Positions 24,705 to 34,624 of a DNA stretch of 43,751 bases are shown piece by piece. The DNA is taken from the NCBI GenBank assembly GCA_938006875.1, contig CALLMJ010000117.1, positions 1 through 43,751 on the forward strand, in the 5' to 3' direction. The notes under the pieces are model-generated. The model saw only the letters and a list, made by a program, of their open reading frames with translations, was not told the origin of the DNA and made no database searches. The translations under genes were made by a program, and so were the position numbers. The DNA is from an uncultured Bacteroidia bacterium. Lineage in GTDB: Bacteria > Bacteroidota > Bacteroidia > J057 > CALLMJ01. Positions within the stretch are counted from its first letter, which is position 1. Each line of letters opens with the position of its first letter.

Positions 24705-24752
24705 ATGTGAGATATGAAGGGCGAGAAATGTCTCAGCCCTTTAGTTTCACAT
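24705..24752 (+). terminator. Two-part hairpin after the T9SS cargo gene
   Basis: An outer stem ATGTGA/TCACAT (24705-24710, 24747-24752) encloses an inner stem AAGGGCGAGA/TCTC-A-GCCCTT (24717-24741) with a 4-nt loop and one bulged A. There is no long T-run. It may be a terminator or mRNA-stabilising structure. Confidence 0.5.
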
Positions 24753-24841
24753 GATTTGCAGTTTAAATGAAGTACAAAATAACCCTATCATTTTAGAATG
24801 AACATATTTTCATTTTTTTTTTAACATCACAATTCTTTTAT

Positions 24842-24849
24842 TAATTTTG
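24842..24849 (+). promoter_or_regulatory. -7 box of the TonB receptor gene
   Basis: TAATTTTG lies 20 nt before the ATG at 24870. Its last G is the first base of the GTG used as the start in the ORF track, which therefore cannot be the translated start from this promoter. Confidence 0.6.
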
Positions 24850-24869
24850 TGCGAATTTTATCAAAGCAC

Positions 24870-27746
24870 ATGCATTCAGTACGTATTGCCATAATAATTT
24901 TATTTACCTATTTTTTTAATAGTTTAATGGCTCAAAATGGTACGCTCAAGGGTAAAGTTATAGACCAAGAAACCGGAGAAACCCTCATTGGTGCAACAGT
25001 AACTATTGTGGGTACATACAAAGGAGCTTTAACAGATTTAGACGGTAACTTTATTATTCAAGAAATTAAACCTGGTGATTATTCAGTAAAATTTACTTAT
25101 ATCGGTTATACTGAAAAAATTTTTAACGGTATTAAAATTAAAGCTAATGAAACAGCTACTTTAAATGTAAAAATGTCTTCAGCAGAACTTTCTGTAGAAA
25201 CCGTGGAAATTGTAGGAGACAAGAGCCTAATTAATTTAGAAGCGGCAAAATCAGAAGTTAGATTAACAGCAGAAGAAATCAAAGATATGAATGTTACAGA
25301 CGTTCAGTCTATTGCTACCATGCAGTTAGGCGTAAATCAAACACCCGATGGTTTGCAAATTCGTGGTGGTAGAGTTTATGAAACCCAGTATGTGATTGAC
25401 GGCATAAATGCACAAGACCCCCTTGCGGGAACCGGTTTTGGTGTAGATATAGCCAAAAATGCCATTCAAGAAGTGGAAATTGTTACGGGAGGTGCTGATG
25501 CTGAATATGGTAGTGGTACATCTGGGGTCATTGCTACCCGTACGAAAGAAGGTGGAAAAAAATTATCTTCATCTTTTTCTTGGCAAAGAGATAATTTGGG
25601 TATCAATCCTCGCAATGGAATGGCTTGGAATACCGATATTGCTTCTTTTACTTTAGGAGGTCCTCTCATTCCGAATTTTGCAATAAAAGATTCTTTAGGT
25701 AGAAAACCCAAAAAACCTTATCACGATAAACTATTTTTCTTTACTAGTTTAAATGCCCAATTAACTGATGAATATTTTGGATTTTATGCAAATCAATTAA
25801 ATTCTTCATTGATGGAAAATGATGTTAGATGGTCACCAAGGCAAGACAACCGCTGGTCAGGAACTCTAAAACTCACTTTTCAACCAAAACCAGGAATGAA
25901 AATTTCTTTCTCTACACAACAGTCTTTGAATATCAATCAAAATACTCGTTCTTTACAAATTATTGGGAATGATGCTATTATGTTACCCGGATTTCAGTAC
26001 TTTTTTGCTGAAAATTTAGATAATGCCAATACATACACGCATAAAACCAACCTTTCTATTATCAATTTTAGAAATGTATTCAAAGGAAATTGGACCATGG
26101 ATGCTTCGTTAGCAAGATTATTCACAAATTTAAGAGCAGATGCCAATGGTCGTCCTTTCCGTTATGAAACTGTAAACCAAATTTATGACCCTTCTTCCAT
26201 TATTACAGACCCCATTTCTATTTTTAATCCTATGGATTCTATTGTTTATGTGAATCCTCCTTCTGGTTTAATGAATAACAATGGAATTGCTACTTTATGG
26301 CATGACCATTACGCCCAAGAAATTACTTTTAAAACTAAATTCAGTTATTTCACTAAAAATAAAGTACATTTTATGAGTTTTGGTTTGGAACATCAAGAAC
26401 AAGAATATCTATGGATTGATGTGGTTAGACCTTGGATTGGTGCCCCAATAAAAATTAACGATACTTTAACTTACGCTTCTAATAGAATTGGTGAAAGTAA
26501 TGATATATGGAATGCGAAACCTGCAACGGGTGGTTTATTTTTCCAAGATGAAATACGTTATAAAGGAATCATTGCAACATTAGGTTTCCGATTTACTTAT
26601 TGGGCACCCGGAAAATTTGCGGATAATGCAGTTGCAAATCCTGATGCTCCAGTTTTAGATTATATTCGTGAAGAATACAAAAAACAAACCATTCCTTTTG
26701 CAGGCAGAAGATTTAAAGCGAGATTTTTACCTAAATTGAGAGTTTCTTTCCCTGTTACAGAAAATAATGTACTTTATTTTAATTATGGGCATTCTACTCG
26801 TTTGCCTCACCCAAGATTTCTTTATGCAGGTTTAGACCCAGTATATCAAAATCGTTCTTTTTTAGCGAATTTAGGAAATCCTAATTTAAATCCTGAAACC
26901 AATGTAAACTACGAAGTAGGTCTTAAATCCCAACTAACTTCTAATTGGGCAATGACTTTTACTGCATTTTATAACGATAAATTTGATTTTATCGTAAACA
27001 AAAAAATTGTTGTAAGAGACCAAACTGGTAGATTTGTAGAAAAAAGTTTCGCAATTAATCAGGATTATGCAAGAATAAGAGGTTTAGAGACTTCTATCAC
27101 CCGAAGAATAGGAACTTGGTTTAGAGGAACTTTATCAGGTGCTTATCAAATTGCAACTGGAAAATCTAATACAGCCAAAGAATCCTTATTGCAAATACAA
27201 AATTCAGGGAATACAACTGCAACTCGCGAACAATTTTTAGCTTGGGATAGACCCCTAGATTTAAAAGCTATGTTTGTATTTAAGTCGGATACTTTGTTAC
27301 AAATTGGAGGTTTGAGGTTGAAACATTTTACTTTGTTCATAAGTTCTACTTATAAGTCAGGTTTAAGATATACTCCTTATATCTATACAGGAGAGGATGC
27401 TAACACAGGAAGACCTGTTTATGAAATTCAGAATGATAAACCCTTTTCTAAAATTGGTTCTCCATGGATGTGGACAGATATACGCTTAACGAAAGAATTT
27501 AAAGTATTTAAAAATCGTCATCAAAGTTTATCGGCTTTTGTAGAAATGAAAAATATTTTTAATCAAAAAAATGCACAATTAATTAATCCCGTTACAGGGC
27601 GAGCCTATGAATTTGGAGACCCATTGCCTTTATCTTTTAGAGACCCTGCATATCCTAATCCTTTAAATAGAGGAATTCCTCCCTTTAATCCTGCAAGATA
27701 TTTACAACCAAGGCAATTTTTTTGGGGTTTAAACTTAAATTTTTAA
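24870..27746 (+). CDS. TonB-dependent outer-membrane receptor
   Basis: From the ATG at 24870 the protein is 958 residues. A signal peptide ends at LMAQ. A CarboxypepD_reg-like domain follows (LKGKVIDQETGETLIGATVT ... PGDYSVKFTYIGY). The plug domain contains LQIRGGRVYETQYVIDGI and VEIVTGGADAEYGSGTSG, and a long beta-barrel ends ...RQFFWGLNLNF with the aromatic terminal residue recognised by BAM. It should import an unidentified ligand using TonB/ExbBD. No SusD partner is adjacent, so a glycan SusC role is not supported. An iron/cobalamin or peptide substrate is possible. Confidence 0.92.
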   Translation: MHSVRIAIIILFTYFFNSLMAQNGTLKGKVIDQETGETLIGATVTIVGTYKGALTDLDGNFIIQEIKPGDYSVKFTYIGYTEKIFNGIKIKANETATLNVKMSSAELSVETVEIVGDKSLINLEAAKSEVRLTAEEIKDMNVTDVQSIATMQLGVNQTPDGLQIRGGRVYETQYVIDGINAQDPLAGTGFGVDIAKNAIQEVEIVTGGADAEYGSGTSGVIATRTKEGGKKLSSSFSWQRDNLGINPRNGMAWNTDIASFTLGGPLIPNFAIKDSLGRKPKKPYHDKLFFFTSLNAQLTDEYFGFYANQLNSSLMENDVRWSPRQDNRWSGTLKLTFQPKPGMKISFSTQQSLNINQNTRSLQIIGNDAIMLPGFQYFFAENLDNANTYTHKTNLSIINFRNVFKGNWTMDASLARLFTNLRADANGRPFRYETVNQIYDPSSIITDPISIFNPMDSIVYVNPPSGLMNNNGIATLWHDHYAQEITFKTKFSYFTKNKVHFMSFGLEHQEQEYLWIDVVRPWIGAPIKINDTLTYASNRIGESNDIWNAKPATGGLFFQDEIRYKGIIATLGFRFTYWAPGKFADNAVANPDAPVLDYIREEYKKQTIPFAGRRFKARFLPKLRVSFPVTENNVLYFNYGHSTRLPHPRFLYAGLDPVYQNRSFLANLGNPNLNPETNVNYEVGLKSQLTSNWAMTFTAFYNDKFDFIVNKKIVVRDQTGRFVEKSFAINQDYARIRGLETSITRRIGTWFRGTLSGAYQIATGKSNTAKESLLQIQNSGNTTATREQFLAWDRPLDLKAMFVFKSDTLLQIGGLRLKHFTLFISSTYKSGLRYTPYIYTGEDANTGRPVYEIQNDKPFSKIGSPWMWTDIRLTKEFKVFKNRHQSLSAFVEMKNIFNQKNAQLINPVTGRAYEFGDPLPLSFRDPAYPNPLNRGIPPFNPARYLQPRQFFWGLNLNF

Positions 27747-27836
27747 AGTTTTAGAAAGATTAACATATTTGTGAATAACTTTTCTTTTAATGAAATCATT
27801 TTTGTTCTTAATTTAGCACTTTGAATTAAGTAATAT

Positions 27837-28259
27837 ATGGCAAAAACTAAACAAGATGCATTTGCTGATGCAGTTCAAAATCTGAATAGGTCAAGAGAAA
27901 TACTAGAAAAAGAGCATACTCATGAAGAGCTAAAAGATGCTTTTAGATTTTTATGCGATGAATACGAAAAATTAATTGGAGAAGCTCAATTTCTTACTAA
28001 AGTAAGTGATAAGTTAGAAGCGAAACTCAATAAAACTAATGAGCAATTAAGACTTTATAATCAAGAACTTGCTCATGAAGCTGAAGATGCTAAACAACTT
28101 AGCGAAAAAATGAGCAAGCAAAATAAATCACTTTTTGAAGAGAAAAAAACTTTGGATAGTAAAGTAAATACTTTCCAACAGTTCTTAATTGTACTAGTTG
28201 CTTTCCTTTTAGCTTTAGTACTATTACTTTTCTATTACGTTGTTTTTAAAACCAATTAA
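27837..28259 (+). CDS. Coiled-coil protein with C-terminal membrane anchor
   Basis: The 140-residue product has a charged helical N-terminal part (NLNRSREILEKEHTHEELKD...), a continuous coiled coil (about residues 50-110, KLEAKLNKTNEQLRLYNQEL) and a single C-terminal transmembrane helix (FLIVLVAFLLALVLLLFYYVV) with a few trailing residues. There is no signal peptide, so it is probably tail-anchored in the inner membrane with the coil in the cytoplasm. No family is recognised. It stands alone and is followed by a terminator. Confidence 0.75.
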   Translation: MAKTKQDAFADAVQNLNRSREILEKEHTHEELKDAFRFLCDEYEKLIGEAQFLTKVSDKLEAKLNKTNEQLRLYNQELAHEAEDAKQLSEKMSKQNKSLFEEKKTLDSKVNTFQQFLIVLVAFLLALVLLLFYYVVFKTN

Positions 28260-28263
28260 ATAA

Positions 28264-28281
28264 ATTAAGCACTCGCTTAAT
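28264..28281 (+). repeat. 7-bp hairpin before the terminator
   Basis: ATTAAGC and GCTTAAT pair perfectly around a 4-nt loop (ACTC), directly after the stop of the coiled-coil gene and 10 nt before the terminator stem. Confidence 0.5.
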
Positions 28282-28290
28282 GAAAATATC

Positions 28291-28334
28291 ACCTTGAACT
28301 TAATAATCTTTAAGCTCAAGGTTTTTGTTTTTTT
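28291..28334 (+). terminator. Rho-independent terminator of the coiled-coil gene
   Basis: A 13-bp stem with one mismatch (ACCTTGAACTTAA, 28291-28303; TTAAGCTCAAGGT, 28310-28322) and a 6-nt loop is followed by TTTTTGTTTTTTT. Confidence 0.85.
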
Positions 28335-28407
28335 AGTTACTCTTTCTTTTATTATACAAAAATGATGGATTAAGCTCACAAAAAGCATGAAAAATTAAAT
28401 ATTTTTG

Positions 28408-28415
28408 TAAATTTG
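28408..28415 (+). promoter_or_regulatory. -7 box of lepA-lptD
   Basis: TAAATTTG lies 17 nt before the lepA ATG. A -33 TTTG at normal spacing is not evident. Confidence 0.5.
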
Positions 28416-28432
28416 CTGTTTCTTATAAAAGA

Positions 28433-30220
28433 ATGAAAAATATACGCAATTTTTGCATTATTGCCCATATAGACCACGGAAAAAGTACATTAGCAGATAG
28501 ACTTTTGGAATTTACCCAAACAATTTCTAAACGAGAAATGATGGACCAAGTCCTTGATGATATGGATTTAGAAAGAGAAAAAGGGATTACCATCAAAAGC
28601 CACGCTATTCAAATGAATTATTTTTTGAATGGAGAAGAGTATATACTTAATTTAATTGATACTCCGGGTCATGTGGATTTTTCTTATGAAGTTTCACGTG
28701 CTATTGCGGCGTGCGAAGGAGCCCTTTTAATTGTAGATTCTACACAAGGTATTGAAGCTCAAACTATTTCTAATTTATATTTAGCTTTAGACAGCAATCT
28801 AACCATTATCCCGGTTTTAAATAAAATTGATTTACCCAATGCGATGATTGAAGAAGTTTCAGACCAAATTGTAGATTTAATTGGTTGTGAAAGAGAAGAA
28901 ATACTTCATGCTAGTGGAAAAGAAGGAATTGGGATTAAAGAAATTTTAGAGGCAATTGTTCAAAGAATTCCCTGTCCTAGTGGAAACCCTGATGCTCCTT
29001 TAAAAGCTTTGATTTTTGATTCCATTTATAATTCGTTTCGAGGCACTATAACCTATTTCCGCGTTTTTGATGGTGTGATTCGTAAAGGACAAAAATTAAA
29101 ATTTATCGCAACGGGTGCTGAATATCATGCTGATGAAGTGGGTATTTTAAAACTCAATAAAGAAGCTAAAGATTTTGTAGGAACGGGTGATGTTGGGTAT
29201 TTAATTACAGGTATAAAAGATGTGAGTGAAGTTAAAGTGGGTGATACCATAACTTCTGCCGATAATCCCGCAAAAGAGGCGGTTAAAGGTTTTCAAGAAG
29301 TTAAACCTATGGTTTTTGCTGGTATTTATCCTATTGATACACAAGATTTTGAAGATTTAAGAGCTTCTTTAGATAAGTTGAAATTAAATGATGCTTCTTT
29401 AGTATATGAACCCGAAACTTCTGCTGCGTTAGGCTTCGGATTTAGAACAGGGTTTTTAGGATTATTACATTTGGAAATTATTCAAGAGCGTTTAGAACGT
29501 GAGTTTAATATGTCCGTAATTACTACTGTTCCTAGTGTAAGCTACATAGCAGAATTAACGAACGGAAATAGAATTCCTGTAAATAGCCCTGCTGACTTGC
29601 CCAATCCTAATATATTAAAACATTTGGAAGAACCTTTCATAAAAGCTCAAATTATTACCAAATCGGAATTTATAGGTCCTTTGATAAAACTTTGTATGGA
29701 TAGAAGAGGAATTTTTAAAAATCAAAATTATTTAACTACCGACCGCGTAGAATTGGTTTTTGAGTTGCCTCTTGCAGAAGTGGTCTTTGATTTTTATGAT
29801 AAACTAAAATCTATTTCCAAGGGTTACGCTTCATTTGATTATGATTTTATTGGTTATAGAGAGTCCAATTTAGTGAAAATGGATATTTTATTAAATGGTG
29901 ACCCTGTTGATGCACTTTCTGCTATTATTCATAGAGATAAGGCTTATGATTGGGGTAAAAAATTATGCCAAAAATTAAAAGAATTAATTCCAAGACATCA
30001 ATTTGAGATTGCTATTCAAGCTAGTATAGGAGCAAAAGTGATTGCCAGAGAAACTGTAAAAGCATTAAGAAAAGATGTAACCGCAAAATGTTATGGTGGG
30101 GATATAAGCCGTAAAAGAAAGTTAATTGAAAAACAAAAAGAAGGAAAAAAACGAATGAGACAAGTTGGGAATGTAGAAGTTCCACAGTCAGCGTTTATGG
30201 CGGTATTAAAGTTAGATTAA
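28433..30220 (+). CDS. lepA: Elongation factor 4 (LepA GTPase)
   Basis: The 595-residue GTPase begins [20 protein letters not shown] (G1), with [15 protein letters not shown] (switch), [17 protein letters not shown] (G3) and [11 protein letters not shown] (G4). The C-terminal LepA domains include [19 protein letters not shown], and the end ...[20 protein letters not shown] and [20 protein letters not shown] is diagnostic of LepA. It acts on the ribosome during initiation/elongation and subunit biogenesis. Length is normal. The lptD frame starts 14 nt after its stop. Confidence 0.98.
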   Translation: MKNIRNFCIIAHIDHGKSTLADRLLEFTQTISKREMMDQVLDDMDLEREKGITIKSHAIQMNYFLNGEEYILNLIDTPGHVDFSYEVSRAIAACEGALLIVDSTQGIEAQTISNLYLALDSNLTIIPVLNKIDLPNAMIEEVSDQIVDLIGCEREEILHASGKEGIGIKEILEAIVQRIPCPSGNPDAPLKALIFDSIYNSFRGTITYFRVFDGVIRKGQKLKFIATGAEYHADEVGILKLNKEAKDFVGTGDVGYLITGIKDVSEVKVGDTITSADNPAKEAVKGFQEVKPMVFAGIYPIDTQDFEDLRASLDKLKLNDASLVYEPETSAALGFGFRTGFLGLLHLEIIQERLEREFNMSVITTVPSVSYIAELTNGNRIPVNSPADLPNPNILKHLEEPFIKAQIITKSEFIGPLIKLCMDRRGIFKNQNYLTTDRVELVFELPLAEVVFDFYDKLKSISKGYASFDYDFIGYRESNLVKMDILLNGDPVDALSAIIHRDKAYDWGKKLCQKLKELIPRHQFEIAIQASIGAKVIARETVKALRKDVTAKCYGGDISRKRKLIEKQKEGKKRMRQVGNVEVPQSAFMAVLKLD

Positions 30221-30234
30221 AGGATGGCTTTACA

Positions 30235-32994
30235 GTGAAGTCAGAAATCAGAAATTGGAAAATTTATTTTGGGTATAAGCGTGAGGGATGCGAAGGGGAA
30301 GCACTGCCTTTGAGCGAAGCGAAAAGGATTGCCGAAGCGAACAGCGAAGCCCAAAGCAGCCCGACCCGCAGCGTAGCGAAGCGAAGCAAGGGACACGCCC
30401 AAATAATAAACTTTTTTTTCCTGACTTTTCTTTTAGCTTTTGGCTTGCTTAATTTGCTTTTTTCTCAAATTCAATTGGATAGCCTTCAAAATACTCAACA
30501 AGATACTCTGGTATTTTCTGATAGTTTACAAAAAGTGAAACAAGATTCTTTAAGGGCGGTTTTTGTAGATTCCTTAAAAAAGAAAAGTGATTTAGAATCT
30601 CCTTTAAAATATGCAGCAAAAGATTCTATAGTTTTTGATGTAAAAAATAGGATTCTGTATCTTTATAATGGAGCAAGCCTGAAATATCAATCTATGGATT
30701 TACAAGCCCATAAAATTTGGGTAGAATGGAAAGAAAATTTAATTTATGCGGAGGGTTTATGGGATACAACATTGAATAATGGCCAAGGTGGATGGAAAAA
30801 TACGCCTGTTTTTAAAGATGGTGAAGATACTTACTACGCTGAAAAAATGAAGTATAACTTTAAAACGAAAAAGGGTAGTATATTACAAGTAAAGACGAAT
30901 CAAGATGGTGATGTTTTATTGGGAGATTCTATTAGAATAAATCCGGATAAATCATTTTTTATTAAAGATGGTAAATTTACTACTTGCGACCACGACCCTC
31001 CTCATTTCTATATACAATCATCAAAATTAAAAGTTGTTCCTAACAGTAAAATTGTTTCGGGTCCTTTATTTATGGTAGTAGAAAATTTACCTATTCCAAT
31101 TATTGTTCCTTTTGGTTATTTTCCTTTAAATAAAAAAAGAACTTCGGGTATTGTTTTTCCTCAGTACGGAGAAAGTGAAAGGTTGGGTTTCTTTTTTCAA
31201 AGAATGGGTTACTATTGGGCTTTTAGTAAATATGCTGATGTATTTTTCAAGGCGGATATTTATACCAAAGGAAGTTGGCAATTGGGTTTTGAAACCAATT
31301 ATAATAAACGATATACGATGAAAGGTCGTATTGATTTTAATCGTTTTAGGGAAATTAATGGTGATAAATTTGACCCTGATTATTCACGTTCTAATTTAAC
31401 CAAATTAACATGGCAACATACCCAAACGATGGGTCCTTTTGCTACTTTGAATGCTAATGTAAATTATACTACCAATAATTATTTCCGTAGAGCAACATTT
31501 TTTAATCCAACCAATATTTTCAATAATACAGTTCAGTCTTCTGTGAATTTTTCTAAGATTTTTCCGAATACGCCTTGGAGTTTAACAGCTGCTGCTAACG
31601 CAATTCAATATGTAGACCAACAAAAAGTGGATTTGCAACTTCCAACCATCAATATTAATAGGGCAAGGACTTTTCCATTAAAGCGTAAAAATAAGGTAGG
31701 TGATGCCAAATGGTACGAACAAATTGGTTTGGATTATAATACATCAATAATTAACCGAATTAATACATATGATTCTTTGCTTTTCCGTCCAGATATATGG
31801 AAAGAAATGAATAATGGAATTAAACAAACTGCTGGAGTATCTACGGGTTTTTCCGTATTAAAATATATACGTATTAATCCGAGTTTAAGTTATAATGAGT
31901 ATTGGTATTCAAAAACCATAGAAAAAGAATTTGTAGAAAGAGATATTTCCGATACAATTATTGTAAAACCCAATAGCGGATTTAAATCAACAAGAGATTA
32001 TGCTTTTAATACATCAATGACCACAAATTTATATGGAATTTTTGGAACTTCTAAAGTTCGTTTTAGACATACCGTAAGACCGAATATCAGTTTTGTTTAT
32101 CGTCCTGATTTTTCTGAACCCAAATTTAAAAATTATTCAACGGTTCCAACCAATCGTTTAGGAGATATATCAAAATATTCTATATATGAACAATCGGTTT
32201 TGGGTGGACCTCCATCAGGAAAACAAGAATCTATTAATTTTGGTTTGACAAATGTTTTAGAAATGAAATTACCACCTGCAAAAAATGATACCTCCGCTAA
32301 AAAAGAAGCCCGAAAATTAATTTTAATTGATAATTTTGGAGTAAATGGTGGGTATAATAGAGTAGCAGATTCTTTGAAATGGAGTAATTTTGCTTTTAAT
32401 TTTAGGAATAACGTATTAGATAACCGTATCAATATCAATATTAATACTACTTTAGACCCTTATCAATTTGAAGCCAAAGGCAATGGATTTGTTAGAGTAA
32501 ATAAGTTTTACTTTGATGAAAAAAAACGTTTAGGTCGTTTTACAAATTGGAATATTTCTATTAGTACAAATTTTCAATCCAAAAATGAAAAAGCTTCAAA
32601 ATGGTCTGAAATTAAAGCAAAAAAACATAAAACGGATAGTTTATATAAACAATATGCTATTTTCAAAATTCCTGTGAATCTGAATTTAAGTTATAACCTT
32701 AATTATGATAGACCCTTCCATGATTATAAAGTTACTGAAACCTTAAGAGCAGATGGAAGTATTCAATTTACACCAAAATGGGGTATCAATATTAATACAG
32801 GATATGATTTGAGAACGAAAAAAATGGCCTATACGAATGTATCTATTACAAGAGATTTACATTGTTGGGAACTTCGTTTTAATTGGATACCTTTCGGTCA
32901 ATTTAAAAGTTATAACATGACCATCAATGTTAAATCTCAAACTTTACAGGATTTACGTTTACAAAAACGTAGAGTATGGCAAGATAATTTTTAA
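30235..32994 (+). CDS. lptD: LptD-like LPS-assembly outer-membrane protein with repeat-derived N-terminal insert
   Basis: The protein is 919 residues from the GTG at 30235. Residues about 85-280 are the OstA-like periplasmic domain (VKNRILYLYNGASLKYQ..., GDEDTYYAEKMKYNF-type beta-jellyroll repeats, TTCDHDPPHFYIQSSK). The rest is the LptD barrel (PFGYFPLNKKRTSGIVFPQY, GYYWAFSKYADVFFKADIY). It should insert LPS into the outer leaflet. The signal peptide (IINFFFLTFLLAFGLLNLLF) comes only after 56 residues, of which 15-56 are encoded by a family-1 repeat. No ATG exists in frame between the repeat and the signal peptide. Start choice is therefore uncertain: GTG 30235, or a TTG inside the repeat. 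Confidence 0.88.
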   Translation: MKSEIRNWKIYFGYKREGCEGEALPLSEAKRIAEANSEAQSSPTRSVAKRSKGHAQIINFFFLTFLLAFGLLNLLFSQIQLDSLQNTQQDTLVFSDSLQKVKQDSLRAVFVDSLKKKSDLESPLKYAAKDSIVFDVKNRILYLYNGASLKYQSMDLQAHKIWVEWKENLIYAEGLWDTTLNNGQGGWKNTPVFKDGEDTYYAEKMKYNFKTKKGSILQVKTNQDGDVLLGDSIRINPDKSFFIKDGKFTTCDHDPPHFYIQSSKLKVVPNSKIVSGPLFMVVENLPIPIIVPFGYFPLNKKRTSGIVFPQYGESERLGFFFQRMGYYWAFSKYADVFFKADIYTKGSWQLGFETNYNKRYTMKGRIDFNRFREINGDKFDPDYSRSNLTKLTWQHTQTMGPFATLNANVNYTTNNYFRRATFFNPTNIFNNTVQSSVNFSKIFPNTPWSLTAAANAIQYVDQQKVDLQLPTININRARTFPLKRKNKVGDAKWYEQIGLDYNTSIINRINTYDSLLFRPDIWKEMNNGIKQTAGVSTGFSVLKYIRINPSLSYNEYWYSKTIEKEFVERDISDTIIVKPNSGFKSTRDYAFNTSMTTNLYGIFGTSKVRFRHTVRPNISFVYRPDFSEPKFKNYSTVPTNRLGDISKYSIYEQSVLGGPPSGKQESINFGLTNVLEMKLPPAKNDTSAKKEARKLILIDNFGVNGGYNRVADSLKWSNFAFNFRNNVLDNRINININTTLDPYQFEAKGNGFVRVNKFYFDEKKRLGRFTNWNISISTNFQSKNEKASKWSEIKAKKHKTDSLYKQYAIFKIPVNLNLSYNLNYDRPFHDYKVTETLRADGSIQFTPKWGININTGYDLRTKKMAYTNVSITRDLHCWELRFNWIPFGQFKSYNMTINVKSQTLQDLRLQKRRVWQDNF
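30279..30400 (-). repeat. Family-1 dispersed repeat, copy 2, inside the lptD reading frame
   Basis: This 122-bp G+C-rich block has ends GCGTGAGGGATGCG and GGGACACGCCC. Read on the minus strand it gives the same termini as copy 1 (2101-2289). On the plus strand it is open in the lptD frame and encodes an Ala/Glu/Lys/Ser-rich segment (SEAKRIAEANSEAQ). It lies before the hydrophobic core of the signal peptide. No target-site duplication is apparent. Confidence 0.85.
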
Positions 32995-33065
32995 GAAAGA
33001 AAATAAATAGTTCTATAATTCAAAGTTCTTTGATACAAAAAAGAGAGTTTACCTAAAAAAAATTG

Positions 33066-33073
33066 TAATTTTG
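33066..33073 (+). promoter_or_regulatory. -7 box of the SGNH-LysM gene
   Basis: TAATTTTG ends 4 nt before the ATG at 33078. The GTG start of the track (33075) is 1 nt after the box. Transcription should begin at or within the start codon, giving a leaderless mRNA. Confidence 0.5.
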
Positions 33074-33077
33074 CGTG

Positions 33078-34586
33078 ATGAAATTTCATTTTTACTGTCT
33101 AAAAACCCCAAAAATATTCAAATACATTTTACTTTACTTACTTTTTTTCTTTTCCAAATCTTCATTTTTATATGCTCAATGGGAACAGTTTGGAGTTTAT
33201 GATACAACCAAATACAATTGGTTACATACAGAATTGAACGTTATTCAATATTGGAATAAAAAAGCGGTAAAAGATTTTTATGATAAATGGTTTAGTACAG
33301 ACCCACGTAAAATATCAATTGTCTGGATGGGGGATTCGCATATACAACCTGATGTATTACCAGAAGTCGTAAGAAAAAGATTACAAGAAAAATTTGGAGA
33401 TGCGGGGCGTGGTATGATGTTCCCTTTATCTACTGGTAGGACTTACTCTTCATTGCAATATAAATCTGAGCATTACGGACCTTGGGCTTGTTCTAGAAGT
33501 ATAGAAGCTTATCCTAAATTTGCTTTAGGAGTATCTGGAGCTACTTGTAAAACCCAATTGCCTGGCTCGTCTTTTACCCTTTCCTTTTATAAACCGGTAC
33601 CTTCTCATTATACACAACTTAAAGTATTCTGTAAAAAATCTAAGGAAATGTTTGATTTTAGTATCACAGTAGGTAATCAATCCCAAGTAGTGAAAATCAT
33701 GGAAACAGATACGAATCTACCTTATATTTTATTAAAAATTCCTCCTATACCCAAATCTATTACTTTAAAAGTCATCAAAAATCGTCCTGAGCAAAAGGAT
33801 TTTGAATTTTATGGAATGAGTTTAGAAAGTGAAAATCCGGGTGTGGTCGTTCATACTTGTGGAATTGGGGGAGCCCAGATGTCAGCACCTCTATATCAAA
33901 AAAAATTTACGGAACATTTACCAGAGTTAGAACCTGATTTAGTAATCCTGGATTATGGTGGTAATGACTTTTATTATTTTAACTCTATAAGACCTGATTT
34001 GGAAAGTGATATTATTAAAATTATTAACCAAATTAGAACCGTCTGTCCGAATACCTCTATTTTATTAACTTCTACGCAAGATTTAATGAAACGTGGTGTA
34101 AGTGTTAGTGCAGGAAAAAAGTATAGAGATTTAATACAAAAAATTGCTAAAGAACAAGATTGTGCTTTTTATGATTGGTATTATATTTCAGGGGGACCTG
34201 GCGCTATGACGAAATGGGTGAAAGCAGGTTTAGCACAACCGGATTATGTGCATTTGTTCATTGGAGGCTACCAAATTAAAGGAGAAATGTTTTACGAAGC
34301 ATTAGTAAGAACAGCAGAAGCCTATCAAAATGCTTATGACTCATTAGTTACTTCTCTTGAAGGTTATAAATTTATTCAAAATCAAACAGTTACTTATAAT
34401 CCTCAAATTCAAAATACACAAAATAATACTGCTAATAAGCAAACTATTTATCATACCGTAAAATCGGGAGAAACTCTAAGTCATATCGCAGTGAAATATA
34501 AGGTATCCGTAAAAAATATTATGACATGGAATAACTTGAAATCAACGCTAATTAAAACAGGACAAAAGCTGGTGATTTATAAATAA
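33078..34586 (+). CDS. Secreted SGNH/GDSL hydrolase with C-terminal LysM domain
   Basis: From the ATG at 33078 the protein is 502 residues. A signal peptide (YILLYLLFFFSKSSFLYAQ) precedes the SGNH domain: block I IVWMGDSHIQPD with the nucleophile Ser, a GIGGAQ turn, block III LDYGGNDFYYF and block V DYVHLFIGGYQI with the Asp/His pair. The last 45 residues form a LysM domain (YHTVKSGETLSHIAVKYKVS...LIKTGQKLVIY) that binds peptidoglycan. It probably removes acetyl groups from cell-wall or surface glycan in the periplasm; the substrate is inferred. The track start (GTG) adds one residue. Confidence 0.88.
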   Translation: MKFHFYCLKTPKIFKYILLYLLFFFSKSSFLYAQWEQFGVYDTTKYNWLHTELNVIQYWNKKAVKDFYDKWFSTDPRKISIVWMGDSHIQPDVLPEVVRKRLQEKFGDAGRGMMFPLSTGRTYSSLQYKSEHYGPWACSRSIEAYPKFALGVSGATCKTQLPGSSFTLSFYKPVPSHYTQLKVFCKKSKEMFDFSITVGNQSQVVKIMETDTNLPYILLKIPPIPKSITLKVIKNRPEQKDFEFYGMSLESENPGVVVHTCGIGGAQMSAPLYQKKFTEHLPELEPDLVILDYGGNDFYYFNSIRPDLESDIIKIINQIRTVCPNTSILLTSTQDLMKRGVSVSAGKKYRDLIQKIAKEQDCAFYDWYYISGGPGAMTKWVKAGLAQPDYVHLFIGGYQIKGEMFYEALVRTAEAYQNAYDSLVTSLEGYKFIQNQTVTYNPQIQNTQNNTANKQTIYHTVKSGETLSHIAVKYKVSVKNIMTWNNLKSTLIKTGQKLVIYK

Positions 34587-34624
34587 AATTTTTTCTTACC
34601 ATTTTTTCGTGTAAGATTTTTTTA

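Noticed and set aside
25459-25711. Overlapping ORFs in the TonB receptor gene
   Set aside because: Alternative-frame shadows of the plug-domain coding sequence.
32133-32438. 101-codon minus-strand ORF
   Set aside because: Shadow of the lptD barrel region with no supporting signal.
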